This document shows, piece after piece, positions 55,404-64,000 of a stretch of DNA of 64,000 nucleotides. The position numbers were made by a program, and so were the translations under genes. The stretch comes from Marininema mesophilum (GTDB lineage Bacteria; Bacillota; Bacilli; Thermoactinomycetales; DSM-45169): contig NZ_FNNQ01000012.1 of assembly GCF_900106775.1 (NCBI RefSeq), positions 1 to 64,000 on the forward strand, in the 5' to 3' direction. Numbering within the stretch: the first letter of the stretch is position 1; the number at the start of each line of letters is the position of its first letter. Under the pieces are notes generated by a model. The model was not told the origin of the DNA. It was given only the letters and a program-made list of their open reading frames with translations, and searched no databases.

Positions 55404-56708
55404 GTGGAGCGTTTATTTGGACTTTCTGATCGTGGAACGAACATTTCCCGTGAGATACTGGCAGGGTTAACGACCTTTTTAACCATGGTTTATATCGTGG
55501 TAGTAAATCCATCCATTCTAAAGAAGGCGGGGATGGATTTTGGGGCAGTGTTTGTAGCGACGGTTTTAGCATCGGTTTTAAGTACGTTAATCATGGGGCT
55601 ATTTGCTAATTATCCGATTGCGATTGCACCGGGTATGGGCCTTAATGCTTATTTTGCTTTTAGTGTAGTAGGGCAGAGCAAAATCGGCTGGGAAACAGCG
55701 ATGGGTGCAGTATTTGTTGCAGGCGTTATCTTTCTGATTCTTTCATTCACCCGTTTTCGAGAGGCGCTGATCCATGCAATTCCTCCAAGTCTCAAATATG
55801 GAATTACCGCAGGGATTGGTCTTTTTATCGCCTTCATCGGGTTAAAATCCGCTGGTATCATTGTCAATAATGAGGTGAATCTGGTAGGGTTAGGTGACTT
55901 TCATGATCCAATGACGCTTCTTAGCATAGGTGGACTCGTCATTACGTTGATTCTGATGACGTTGCGCGTTCCTGGTGCACTTTTTGTTGGGATGGTATTG
56001 ATTGGTCTGTATGCCTGGATCGCGGGTCTTTTTCAGATGCCGTCGACGTTGGTGACTATGCCACCCAGTATGGCGCCTACCTTTGGAGCGGCATTGACAT
56101 CATTGCCTGAAGTTTTTAGTCAAGGATTATATTCGGTGATCTTTGCCTTTCTATTAGTTACTTTGTTTGACACGACAGGTACAATGATTGGAGTAGCTGA
56201 ACAGGCGGGTCTCATGAAAAATGGGTCCTTTCCTCGAATGCGCTCTGCTTTGGTTGCGGATGCTGCGGGGATGACTGCTGGGGCAGTTATGGGCACCTCT
56301 CCAACAAGTGCCTATATCGAATCCTCGACGGGTGTTGCTTCTGGTGGTCGTACAGGTCTAACGGCTGTTGTCGTTAGCATATTGTTATTAGGTACGCTCT
56401 TTTTCGAGCCTTTGGTAAGTGCAGTGGCTGCTATGCCAGCGATTACGGCCCCTACGTTGATTATTGTAGGTTGTTTGATGATGGGTGGATTGGCAAAAGT
56501 AGCTTGGGATGACTTTGATGAAGCCTTCCCTGCATTTATTACGATGTTGAGCATGCCTCTTACTTTTAGTATCGCAACGGGGATTGCCTTTGGTTTTATT
56601 TCGTATCCATTGTTAAAAATTATTCGGGGGCGTGGTCGAGAGATTCACCCGCTTCTGTATATCTTTATGGTTCTATTTATCCTGCAAATGGCGTTTCTTC
56701 CTCATTAA
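55404..56708 (+). CDS. NCS2/AzgA-family purine permease (PbuG/PbuO-like)
   Basis: A 434-residue membrane protein with 12-14 segments. FANYPIAIAPGMGLNAYFAF and the second signature (DTTGTMIGVAEQAGLM, then MGTSPTSAYIESSTGVASGGRTGL) define AzgA-like transporters of hypoxanthine, guanine or adenine. Start is GTG with AGGAGGGG upstream. A PurR-like half-site in the leader fits purine control. It ends in a terminator. Confidence 0.93.
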   Translation: MERLFGLSDRGTNISREILAGLTTFLTMVYIVVVNPSILKKAGMDFGAVFVATVLASVLSTLIMGLFANYPIAIAPGMGLNAYFAFSVVGQSKIGWETAMGAVFVAGVIFLILSFTRFREALIHAIPPSLKYGITAGIGLFIAFIGLKSAGIIVNNEVNLVGLGDFHDPMTLLSIGGLVITLILMTLRVPGALFVGMVLIGLYAWIAGLFQMPSTLVTMPPSMAPTFGAALTSLPEVFSQGLYSVIFAFLLVTLFDTTGTMIGVAEQAGLMKNGSFPRMRSALVADAAGMTAGAVMGTSPTSAYIESSTGVASGGRTGLTAVVVSILLLGTLFFEPLVSAVAAMPAITAPTLIIVGCLMMGGLAKVAWDDFDEAFPAFITMLSMPLTFSIATGIAFGFISYPLLKIIRGRGREIHPLLYIFMVLFILQMAFLPH

Positions 56709-56723
56709 TCAAAGAAGCTGAGG

Positions 56724-56757
56724 AAAGAGGCCCATTCCCAGGAATCGGCCTCTTTTT
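56724..56757 (+). terminator. Terminator after the purine permease gene
   Basis: AAAGAGGCC and GGCCTCTTT pair around a 14-base loop and a T run follows. Confidence 0.85.
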
Positions 56758-56783
56758 GATGAATAGGGTTGGGTGAGATAGAG

Positions 56784-57983
56784 ATGGGACAGGGAAAAGA
56801 AAAAAGACGGTTTAGGATCTTATTGGGAGTAGTGGCGGCAGCTGGACTGACCCAAGGATTACTCCTTCCCTTGATGGCAACGTTGTTAGAAAAAGATGGA
56901 GTCTCCTCGAGTATGAATGGACTCCATGCTACCGCTCTATATCTGGGGGTGTTACTCTCTACCCCCTTTTGTGGTGCTCTCGTTCGTCGTTATGGGTACC
57001 GTACTGTGATTGGTTTTGGAATGGTATTATTGGCAGGAGGCACTTTTTTATTTCCGGTAATGACGGGCTTTTTGCCATGGATGGTACTACGTTTTGTAGT
57101 CGGAATTGGAGATAGTATCCTTCACTATGCTTCTCAGTTATGGATTACATCGGAAAGTCCGATGCATCTAAGGGGACGCCTGCTTTCCCAGTATGGATTA
57201 GCCTTTGGGATAGGATTCGGTCTGGGGCCTCTTGGCATCAATCTGTTGACGTTTGGAGAATGGGTACCCTTTGTTACCATGGGAGCGTTGCTTCTCATCG
57301 TTTTAGTAGGGATCTTCCTCCTCGAAGATCATCGCCCGCCGATTAATAATCCTTCAGAGGCAAGTGGAAGGAGAATGGTACGGATTAACCGCATGGGCTT
57401 TGTTGCCCTTTGTCCTGGATTTTTATATGGGTTCCTTGAGGCTACTCTTTCAGGAAGCTTTCCTGTTTATGGGCTGCGTGAAGGGCTAGGAGCGACATGG
57501 GTGTCCATATTGATTAGCGCTTTTGTCTATGGTAGTCTCCTCTTTCAATTGCCTCTGGGGGCTCTCTCCGATCGATGGGGGAGAAAGAGGGTATTGGGAT
57601 GGATTTGTTTTCTAGGATCGATAGGGATGGCGTTGATCCCCTTTGCGATCAAGAATGAGTGGATTCTACTCACTTTGTTTACCCTTGTTGGTGGGTTGTT
57701 GGGCTCTCTCTTTTCTCTCGGCCTCGCTTTTCTGGCAGATATCGTTCCGGTTGAGGATCTGCCAGAAGCAAATGCTTTATCGGGTGCTTATTTTGCAATA
57801 GGATGCTTGGTAGGGCCCTATGTAGGTGGGGTGTTGATTCAGGTTGCAGGTGGGAGTAGCCTTTTCTACTTGATTGCAGGTACCCTATTTGCCTTTGTCA
57901 TGTTGACATTCCTCTATCGCACCCCCTCTCCAACGAGGGTAGTGGAAGGAAAGGATCAGGAAGAAGTTGTCCTAAGTCGATGA
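56784..57983 (+). CDS. MFS transporter (YfkF-like)
   Basis: A 399-residue, 12-segment MFS protein. Motif A-like VRRYGYRTVIGFG follows the second segment, SDRWGRKRVLG is the second-half copy, and GLGPLGINLLTFG is the motif C region. GGGTGAG selects the ATG at 56784 over a TTG five codons earlier. The group includes uncharacterised Bacillus drug/solute exporters; no substrate is evident. It overlaps the terminator region of the permease gene. Confidence 0.87.
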   Translation: MGQGKEKRRFRILLGVVAAAGLTQGLLLPLMATLLEKDGVSSSMNGLHATALYLGVLLSTPFCGALVRRYGYRTVIGFGMVLLAGGTFLFPVMTGFLPWMVLRFVVGIGDSILHYASQLWITSESPMHLRGRLLSQYGLAFGIGFGLGPLGINLLTFGEWVPFVTMGALLLIVLVGIFLLEDHRPPINNPSEASGRRMVRINRMGFVALCPGFLYGFLEATLSGSFPVYGLREGLGATWVSILISAFVYGSLLFQLPLGALSDRWGRKRVLGWICFLGSIGMALIPFAIKNEWILLTLFTLVGGLLGSLFSLGLAFLADIVPVEDLPEANALSGAYFAIGCLVGPYVGGVLIQVAGGSSLFYLIAGTLFAFVMLTFLYRTPSPTRVVEGKDQEEVVLSR

Positions 57984-57995
57984 TAGATGAATTAG

Positions 57996-58031
57996 ACAAG
58001 CCCAGCGGCAAAAGTTGTCGCTGGGCTTTGT
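57996..58031. terminator. Bidirectional terminator between convergent genes
   Basis: ACAAGCCCAGCG pairs with CGCTGGGCTTTGT between the MFS and methyltransferase genes. Confidence 0.8.
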
Positions 58032-58048
58032 GTATAAATTTCTAGCGA

Positions 58049-58867
58049 TTAATTGAATAGTTTTTGTGCAAGGAAGAATCCAGCACTTTTTCGGAGGGTG
58101 AAGGAGCTCCGTGTATCGATTTCATGTCGAATGATTCGATTAACATCGGTGATGAGTGTAGTCCGTTGCCCTGCGGAGGTTCCGCCACGTTCCACCATAC
58201 CCGAAGCATAGTAGTCGATGATGGGTTCAGCTTCTAAAAAGACGAGAACATCATCCAAAATATATCGCTCCGACCAACCGAAATATTGTCGTAGATATTC
58301 ATCCCCATTTTCTAAGGAGAATCGTCCATACCCCTCTTCCTTTTCGTCTACAAGAGGGAACCCCCATCGTTCACGGCATTCCCGATCAATGGTGGTTAAT
58401 TCCTTATAGTTAGAGAGGCTTCCTGTAGCAGCCATCAGGTAGCCTCCAGGACGTAAAACCCGATACAGCTCTGCGATGGCTTGATTAATATTGGGTACGT
58501 GATACAGACAAAAGTTGGCCATCACAATATCAAAGGAGCTTGCTTTAAAGGGCAATGTTTGTAGGTCACTGATGACCAGATGAATATTGCTAGACTGGTC
58601 CGCTTTTTTTCGTAGCCCTTCTATCATCCCTGGAGAGAGGTCCAGTCCAGTTATTTCCCCGCCACAAGATAGCTTGTTCGCCATGGGAAAAAGCCATCCT
58701 CCTGATCCACATCCCGCATCAAGGATACGTTCATCCCCACGCAATGGTAGCTTATCTAGCGTCCAGTCAACAAAAGGAACAGGAGATAGACTATATTGCA
58801 GATGGATTTGCCGGCGTAGTTCTAACTGCCGATCATCGCGGTATTGCTCAGCCAACCTATGTTTCAT
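58049..58867 (-). CDS. Class I SAM-dependent methyltransferase
   Basis: A 272-residue protein with the SAM-binding motif I ILDAGCGSGGWLFPMA (about residues 46-61), motif II GLDLSPGMIEGLRKKA, and IVMANFCLYHVPNINQAIAELYRVLRPGGYL. It is Methyltransf_11-like. The C-terminal part (after about residue 160) is extra and may bind the substrate, which is unknown. It is monocistronic and divergent from the ABC-F gene across a long gap. Confidence 0.88.
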   Translation of the reverse strand: MKHRLAEQYRDDRQLELRRQIHLQYSLSPVPFVDWTLDKLPLRGDERILDAGCGSGGWLFPMANKLSCGGEITGLDLSPGMIEGLRKKADQSSNIHLVISDLQTLPFKASSFDIVMANFCLYHVPNINQAIAELYRVLRPGGYLMAATGSLSNYKELTTIDRECRERWGFPLVDEKEEGYGRFSLENGDEYLRQYFGWSERYILDDVLVFLEAEPIIDYYASGMVERGGTSAGQRTTLITDVNRIIRHEIDTRSSFTLRKSAGFFLAQKLFN

Positions 58868-59437
58868 GGATGAAAACTCCCCTTCTCTACTTATATGTGC
58901 GGAGCATCTTCCATAATATCACAATCGATGAGGCCGGCGGGCTGTAAATTGGGAATATTTCATAATGTTGGGATTGGAGTATTGTGGAAAGAGACCTTGT
59001 TTTGTATTGTTATACTCTATGATGGCGTTGGTAGTCTTAGAACCTATTTTTAGAGTAAGGTTGGATGGGAGATTTAGAGGAAAATAGGGTTGGAATAGTG
59101 TGTTTTTGGGATATTGAATATTATATAATGGTGGTACCTGACTGAGCGGAGGTATCCAAAGCGATATGAGCACTTACTGATCTTACCTATAACCAATTGA
59201 CTACAGTTAATGGGTTTCTGCCAGGTGCATGGCAGGGGGTATGGATCGGTGTGCCTTCTTTGAGGTCTCCGTAAAGGAATTGGATACAAACCAGGGTTCT
59301 GGGCTGAGAAGAGCTATTCTTAGGTGATATGTTCACTTGAGCTGGTTTGTGTATAGTTTCTTTTTGATACGATTTACCCCCTTCGCGCACAGGGAGAGCC
59401 TGGGCGTTATTATTTTGGCTAAGTGGGGGGATGCATT
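58868..59437 (+). promoter_or_regulatory. Long structured leader upstream of the ABC-F gene
   Basis: The 570-base gap has no confident gene but several pairings in its 3' half: CTGCCA/TGGCAG (59218-59235); ACAAACCAG (about 59287-59295) with CTGGTTTGT further on, followed by TTTCTTTTTG; and an inner CTGAGAA/TTCTTAG hairpin. A short reading frame starting ATGGGTTTCTGCCAGG (about 59210) encodes 17 residues. This looks like an attenuator, as known for ABC-F resistance genes; it is not a clear T-box. Confidence 0.45.
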
Positions 59438-61267
59438 TTGTTTACAGTAAAAGCAGAAGGATTGACTAAGGAGTTACATGGTGTAACGGTGGTAAAGGAT
59501 GTGAATCTAGAGGTACAAACAGGGGAAAAAGTAGCTCTGATCGGAGCAAATGGTGTTGGGAAGACCACATTACTAAAGATTTTAATGGGTGAGTTGACCC
59601 AGGATAAGGGGAAGATCCATCGGTGTTTGCCCCTAACCTTCTGGGGCCTCTTGGAACAGAATCCGGACGTAGAAGAGCATTGTACGCTTTTACAATTTGT
59701 TCAGGCAGGTTCGCCAGAGCGACATCTTCAACTAATGGAACTTAGAGTTGCTGAATCGAAACTTTCTACCGTGGCTGAGGGGCAATTAGAGGAGCCCTTG
59801 GCAAGATACGCCCGTTGTCTTGAACAATATCAAGCGAGTCATGGATACGAATGGGAACGAGAAGTTGAGCAAACACTGACCCGCCTTGGGTTGCTAGCAG
59901 ACCTTTACCAAACTCCCTATATTCACCTGAGTGGAGGACAAAAAACCCGTGCTCAACTCGCTCGGGTGATTGTGAGTCAACCGAAATTTTTATTACTAGA
60001 TGAGCCAACGAACCATCTGGATCATGAAACCTTGGATTGGTTGGCAAAATGGCTAGATCAATATAAAGGCTCCATTCTATTAGTCTCCCATGATCGATGG
60101 TTTATTGATCAGACGGTTGATGTGGTCGTAGAGTTAACTCGAGAAGGAACGCGCCGATACAAAGGTGGATATACCAATTATCGCAAGGAAAGAGATCGAG
60201 AGAATAGGGAACAAGAAGCTCTTCATAAAAAGCAGGTACAGGAGCAAAAGAAATTAGATGAAGCGATCCAGCGGTATCGCGATTGGTTTCATCAAGCTCA
60301 TGCGGCAGCAGGAGAGAGAAATCCATTTTATAAGAAAAAAGCGAATAAACACCAATCTCGTTTTCGAGCAAAAGAAGAGGCATTAAAGCGGTTGGAGAAA
60401 GAGATGAAAGGTGCTCCAGTGAAAGATCCCAGGATCCGAGTGAACTTTTCGGGACGAGATTTTAATGCACGTACTCTCTTACGCACGAAAGAGATGGGAT
60501 TCTCTTACGGGAGGGAGTATATTTTTGAGGATGTGTCATTGACTCTCCATCGGGGAGAGCGGCTAGGTATTGTTGGGGTGAATGGAAGTGGAAAGACAAC
60601 CCTCCTGCGATGTTTGATAGGGGATCTTCAACCAAGTAAAGGGGAAATTCACCTTCATCCGGAACTAACAGTGGGGTATTTTGCCCAGGAATTAGAGGGA
60701 CTTGATCCAAGGGTGACTGTATTGGATAGCCTTCTGCATTTACCAGGGATGACTCGGGCAGAAGCGGGAAATATACTTGCCAGTTTCCTTTTTCGAGGAG
60801 GCGATGTGTATCGTCGTATAGGAGAGTTAAGTATGGGAGAGAAAAGTAGAGTCGCTTTTTTACACCTCTACTTTTCTGAAGCCGATTTGATTGTGTTGGA
60901 TGAACCGACCAATTATCTAGATATCCCGACAAGGGAACGGATTGAGGATGCTTTGGTGCGTTATCCAGGCTCCCTATTGTTGGTCTCCCATGATCGTCGA
61001 TTTATCGAGCGTGTGACCAACCGAACGGCCATCGTGGAAAATGGAAGTGTAGAAATGGTTATGGGATCCTATGATGAGTATTTAGCATATCAAAGGGAGA
61101 AAGAAAACCGTCATCCTGATTTAGAACAGGATAATCGGATTCGCCTCTTAGAATTAGAGCTGGCTCAACTAGTATCGAGGGGAGAGAACAGTGATGCTGG
61201 TGCTGAAGAGGAACTTTGGCGTGAAATTCGTAGGGTGCAAGGAGAAATCAACGAAGCTAAAAATTGA
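59438..61267 (+). CDS. ABC-F family ATPase (ribosome-acting, possible antibiotic-target protection)
   Basis: A 609-residue cytosolic protein with two ABC domains and no membrane part. Domain 1: GANGVGKTT, LSGGQKTR, LLLDEPTNHLD. Domain 2: GVNGSGKTT, LSMGEKSR, LIVLDEPTNYLD. The linker (about residues 240-335) is long, charged and helical (RYRDWFHQAHAAAGERNPFYKKK), the part that reaches the tRNA or drug site in ABC-F proteins. I chose TTG 59438 because GGGGGG precedes it by a normal distance and the protein then begins FTVKAEGLTK. The structured leader favours a resistance role. Confidence 0.88.
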   Translation: MFTVKAEGLTKELHGVTVVKDVNLEVQTGEKVALIGANGVGKTTLLKILMGELTQDKGKIHRCLPLTFWGLLEQNPDVEEHCTLLQFVQAGSPERHLQLMELRVAESKLSTVAEGQLEEPLARYARCLEQYQASHGYEWEREVEQTLTRLGLLADLYQTPYIHLSGGQKTRAQLARVIVSQPKFLLLDEPTNHLDHETLDWLAKWLDQYKGSILLVSHDRWFIDQTVDVVVELTREGTRRYKGGYTNYRKERDRENREQEALHKKQVQEQKKLDEAIQRYRDWFHQAHAAAGERNPFYKKKANKHQSRFRAKEEALKRLEKEMKGAPVKDPRIRVNFSGRDFNARTLLRTKEMGFSYGREYIFEDVSLTLHRGERLGIVGVNGSGKTTLLRCLIGDLQPSKGEIHLHPELTVGYFAQELEGLDPRVTVLDSLLHLPGMTRAEAGNILASFLFRGGDVYRRIGELSMGEKSRVAFLHLYFSEADLIVLDEPTNYLDIPTRERIEDALVRYPGSLLLVSHDRRFIERVTNRTAIVENGSVEMVMGSYDEYLAYQREKENRHPDLEQDNRIRLLELELAQLVSRGENSDAGAEEELWREIRRVQGEINEAKN

Positions 61268-61279
61268 ATTCTATTTAAA

Positions 61280-61311
61280 AAGGAAGCGTTATTTATTCGC
61301 TTCCTTATTTT
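61280..61311 (+). terminator. Terminator after the ABC-F gene
   Basis: AGGAAGCG and CGCTTCCT pair around a nine-base loop, then a T-rich tail. Confidence 0.85.
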
Positions 61312-61432
61312 AATTTGTAATAAAAATCAGACTTTTTTGTAGTCAATAAATTCTATATTTGATAATATGGGCATGTATGGAATTTCATGTTCATGATAAA
61401 TCAATGAGATCTAAGAGGATCGTGGTGAAAAT

Positions 61433-62134
61433 ATGTCCATTCTAGAAGTGGAAAAGTTAAGTGTATGTTATGAGGGGAAGGAAAACGCCGTCAATGATCT
61501 TTCTTTTAGCTTGGAATCTGGAGAGTTGATGGGTTTAATTGGGCCCAATGGAGCTGGAAAGAGTACAACCATTCGTGCAATCCTAGGGTTAATTAATAAA
61601 ACAAGGGGAGAAGTAAGGGTGAATGGGGAGAATCACCGGTACGGATACATCCCCGAACATCCGGTTTTATATAAAGATTTAACGTTATGGGAGCACTTGG
61701 AACTATTAGCTACCACCTATGAGATTCCGAAGGAGACTTATGAAAAAGAGGCGGGAAGCTTTCTGTCCCGTTTTGATCTGAGCGATGCAAAGCACCATCT
61801 GCCGGTGGGCTTCTCAAAAGGGATGAAACAAAAGGTGATGCTTATGATTGCCTTTTTGATGAAGCCGGATCTATATATTGTGGATGAACCCTTTATTGGA
61901 TTAGATCCAAAGGCAACAAAAGAATTGATAAAACTATTAAATGAAGAGAAAGAGCGCGGGGCTGGGATTTTAATGTGTACCCATGTATTAGATACTGCTG
62001 AAAAAATCTGCGATACCTTTTTGCTATTGGATCATGGGCAAGGTGTGGCACAGGGAGATTTAAAAAGTTTACAGGAGCAAGCTGGTATTCGGGGCGGGGG
62101 ATTATTAGATTGTTTTGATCAATTAACTTCATGA
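61433..62134 (+). CDS. ecsA: ABC transporter ATP-binding protein EcsA
   Basis: A 233-residue ATPase. Walker A is GPNGAGKST, the family signature is the EcsA-type FSKGMKQKVM rather than LSGGQ, and Walker B is LYIVDEPFIGLD; YIPEHPVLYKDLTLWEHLELLA matches EcsA. In Bacillus the Ecs transporter affects secretion, sporulation and intramembrane proteolysis by RasP. The permease gene follows after ten bases. Confidence 0.9.
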   Translation: MSILEVEKLSVCYEGKENAVNDLSFSLESGELMGLIGPNGAGKSTTIRAILGLINKTRGEVRVNGENHRYGYIPEHPVLYKDLTLWEHLELLATTYEIPKETYEKEAGSFLSRFDLSDAKHHLPVGFSKGMKQKVMLMIAFLMKPDLYIVDEPFIGLDPKATKELIKLLNEEKERGAGILMCTHVLDTAEKICDTFLLLDHGQGVAQGDLKSLQEQAGIRGGGLLDCFDQLTS

Positions 62135-62144
62135 GGAGGATGAA

Positions 62145-63422
62145 ATGTCTCCAGCAAGGTGCTATCGAAAACGACGAAAACTAGAAAGAATCTATAATTT
62201 TCGTACTTGGAAAACAGTGATTGATTGGGTAGTTGCTGTCTATTTTATTGTTCCTGCAGTGGTGATTTTTGGTGAGCGCTATATATCTTGGTTGAAAGAT
62301 GCCCCCCATTGGTTTTCTAATTTCTCACCGTGGCATTTCCTAGCTGGGTTTTATTTGCTTGCAAGTATGAGGAAGCTTCGGTTACAGATTGAGGAAGCAG
62401 ATCAGTTATTCATTATTCAGCAGAAAGACTGGTTAAAGCGTTTTATTACATGTGCTCTCCTACATCAAATCCTCAGGGAACTATGGACAGTGATTGTAAT
62501 CTTCTTAGTGATGTTCCCTGTGTTGGTGAAAGAGTTCCATCTGGATAGTCTCTTACTTTTAAGCTTATTATTATATTGTTGGCTGGCAAGGGTGAGTCTT
62601 GTATTTGCAGGTAACTTGATCTACACACGAGTTAGAAGCTGGAAGAAGCATTTATATGAGATTTCATATTTTTTGGTTAGTGGTAGTCTATTTGTCATCG
62701 TCGGGACATGGGGGCTGAAGAATCCTTGGATACTGTGCTTTACCTGCATAGTCTTAGCTTGTGCTCTTTATATACAGGTTCATAGTCGTATTGCGCAAAG
62801 AGGGACGTTTTTAATCGATATCGAGATAGAGAAAGAAGAACGTTCCAAATGGAATAAGTTCTTACTCGAAGTAGGGCAACAGATCGACCCTCCCTCTGGA
62901 GGAGCGCGTAAAAAGCCTTGGATTTTCCCTCAATCAGGGCGGATATTTCCCAAGCGAACTGGTACGAATATTGTAACAGAAAATGTTTTTAAGGCTTTGA
63001 TGCGCAATAGACAGATGTTGCTAGAATTTGGGCAATTAGTGGGGGTTTCTCTATTTGCATTGATACAAGTACCTATGTGGATGGGGTGGTGTTTGTGGGT
63101 CGTTTTTGCAATCATTTTCACCTTCTGGGGCAGGATGTTTTGGAAGAAGGTTTCCACATCCCCCTTTTTTTCTACTTGGATTTCTGATACCGCCCTCTTT
63201 ATCAGCGCCTATGAGCGGTTTCTTTTTCTGGCGGTATGTTTAGGGTACCTCCCTCTCTCTATTTTCTTCGGAGCGATGCATTATGGGTGGATGGGAGCTT
63301 TAGGAATGCCTATATTAGGTGGAGTGATTGGGCGGATCATGGCTAGTATCTTTACACTTGTGCAACCCCTTTCTCGAGTAAGGAGAAAAGAGAGAGTAAC
63401 TGACAAAGTAGATTACTCCTAG
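62145..63422 (+). CDS. ecsB: ABC transporter permease EcsB
   Basis: A 425-residue membrane protein with eight or more hydrophobic segments. RLQIEEADQLFIIQQKDWLKR near residue 85 is the EcsB-like cytoplasmic loop, and position right after ecsA supports the call. The sequence is more variable than EcsA, as usual for the family. GAGGAGG precedes the ATG. The transported substrate of Ecs is unknown. Confidence 0.83.
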   Translation: MSPARCYRKRRKLERIYNFRTWKTVIDWVVAVYFIVPAVVIFGERYISWLKDAPHWFSNFSPWHFLAGFYLLASMRKLRLQIEEADQLFIIQQKDWLKRFITCALLHQILRELWTVIVIFLVMFPVLVKEFHLDSLLLLSLLLYCWLARVSLVFAGNLIYTRVRSWKKHLYEISYFLVSGSLFVIVGTWGLKNPWILCFTCIVLACALYIQVHSRIAQRGTFLIDIEIEKEERSKWNKFLLEVGQQIDPPSGGARKKPWIFPQSGRIFPKRTGTNIVTENVFKALMRNRQMLLEFGQLVGVSLFALIQVPMWMGWCLWVVFAIIFTFWGRMFWKKVSTSPFFSTWISDTALFISAYERFLFLAVCLGYLPLSIFFGAMHYGWMGALGMPILGGVIGRIMASIFTLVQPLSRVRRKERVTDKVDYS

Positions 63423-63531
63423 GGTGGAAGCTAAACCGAACAAAGTCATGAAAAATAGGGTCATGGGAGAAAGACTTGTACCATAGGTATGGTAATGGAT
63501 AAACAAGTAACACTTCTAAAGGAGGAAGCCC

Positions 63532-64000
63532 ATGACTGAGTCTAGTGGTACACCTTTGCCAAAGATTGGGGATCCAGCTCCGCTTTTTACTGCAAAAACA
63601 ACCATGGGAGAAATTCGGCTTGCTGATTATAGAGGGAAGTGGGTTATCTTATTCTCCCATCCAGCGGACTTTACCCCTGTTTGCACGACAGAATTTATTG
63701 CTTTTTCACGGAACCATGCAGAGTTTAAACGGCGCAATGCTCAACTATTGGGTCTCTCAATAGATAGCTTACCTGCCCACTTAGCATGGATGAATAATAT
63801 CCGTGAGAAGATGGGGGTAGAGGTTCCTTTTCCTCTCATTGCAGATCTGACAACGACAGTCGCTTCTCTTTATGGCATGATCCACCCTGGTGCGGATGAA
63901 ACGGCTACGGTTCGATGTGTCTTTATCATCGATCCAAAGCAAATGATTCGTGCTATAATTTATTATCCACTAAATGTAGGGCGTAATATTGCAGAGATCT
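63532..64000 (+). CDS. Peroxiredoxin (AhpC/Prx6-like), 5' part
   Basis: The frame starts at ATG 63532 with AAAGGAGGA upstream and runs off the right edge after 156 residues. The peroxidatic cysteine is C51 in HPADFTPVCTTE; PKIGDPAPLFTAKTTMGEIRL leads in. The sequence resembles the Prx6 (1-Cys) group. It reduces peroxides in the cytosol; the C-terminus and any resolving cysteine are out of view. Confidence 0.92.
   Translation, partial: MTESSGTPLPKIGDPAPLFTAKTTMGEIRLADYRGKWVILFSHPADFTPVCTTEFIAFSRNHAEFKRRNAQLLGLSIDSLPAHLAWMNNIREKMGVEVPFPLIADLTTTVASLYGMIHPGADETATVRCVFIIDPKQMIRAIIYYPLNVGRNIAEI

Noticed and set aside
59120..59160. T-box motif (GGTGGTACC) before the ABC-F gene
   Set aside because: The sequence after it does not match the T-box and no Stem I or specifier layout was seen; the downstream gene is not an aminoacylation or amino-acid gene.

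Overview
The window looks like a chromosomal segment of a Gram-positive, endospore-forming member of the Bacillales, possibly near Thermoactinomycetaceae; the family placement is inference. Strong purine-rich ribosome binding sites, frequent GTG/TTG starts, many intrinsic terminators, a Spo0E-type phosphatase, YhzD and coat-like small proteins support this. Probable CodY and Rex operators and a gene set matching the Bacillus subtilis yui-yum-yuz-yut region also fit.

Layout. 1-253: the 3' end of an IS200/IS605-type element (TnpB C-terminus, RNA-like tail and right end). 320-8612: an oligopeptide importer with two OppA lipoproteins and OppBCDF. 8695-22820: a housekeeping block of Fe-S proteins (NifU-type YutI, HesB-type YutM), the reverse transsulfuration pair mccA-mccB, YuzD, YuzB, a Spo0E-like phosphatase, YumC, the type II NADH dehydrogenase YumB, YuiA, YuiB, YuiD, HemQ and a cobalamin-binding-like protein. 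Interleaved are a beta-sandwich protein and a catalytically dead NlpC/P60 protein. 23038-30878: a GDE-family glycosidase, small membrane proteins, a DUF2157/GDYXXLXY-like pair and a SWIM-SNF2 helicase.

31120-38178 is accessory. It holds a frameshifted DUF3800 gene, an oxalate decarboxylase-type bicupin with an altered lid, and, divergent from that, a compact five-gene operon. The operon encodes two E1-like ThiF adenylyltransferases, a DUF441 membrane protein, a lipoprotein alpha/beta hydrolase and a homocitrate-synthase-like enzyme fused to a cupin. It is the best candidate here for an undescribed (probably biosynthetic) system.

38328-47566 is AT-richer: a frameshifted HD-domain gene, two MFS exporters (one beside a PadR regulator), a SulP transporter with a beta-carbonic anhydrase (probable bicarbonate uptake pair), an MDR-type oxidoreductase and an ASCH-like protein. 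47835-49924 is a yyaL (DUF255) gene broken by a 29-bp insertion that resembles a relic of an IS200/IS605 end.

50009-64000 carries coat-like small proteins, an M32 carboxypeptidase, an Est30-like esterase, an OsmC protein, YhzD, a YneR-type protein, two tandem small basic proteins on the minus strand, a purine permease, an MFS protein, a methyltransferase, an ABC-F protein behind a structured leader, EcsA-EcsB and the start of a peroxiredoxin gene. I saw no rRNA, tRNA or CRISPR array.
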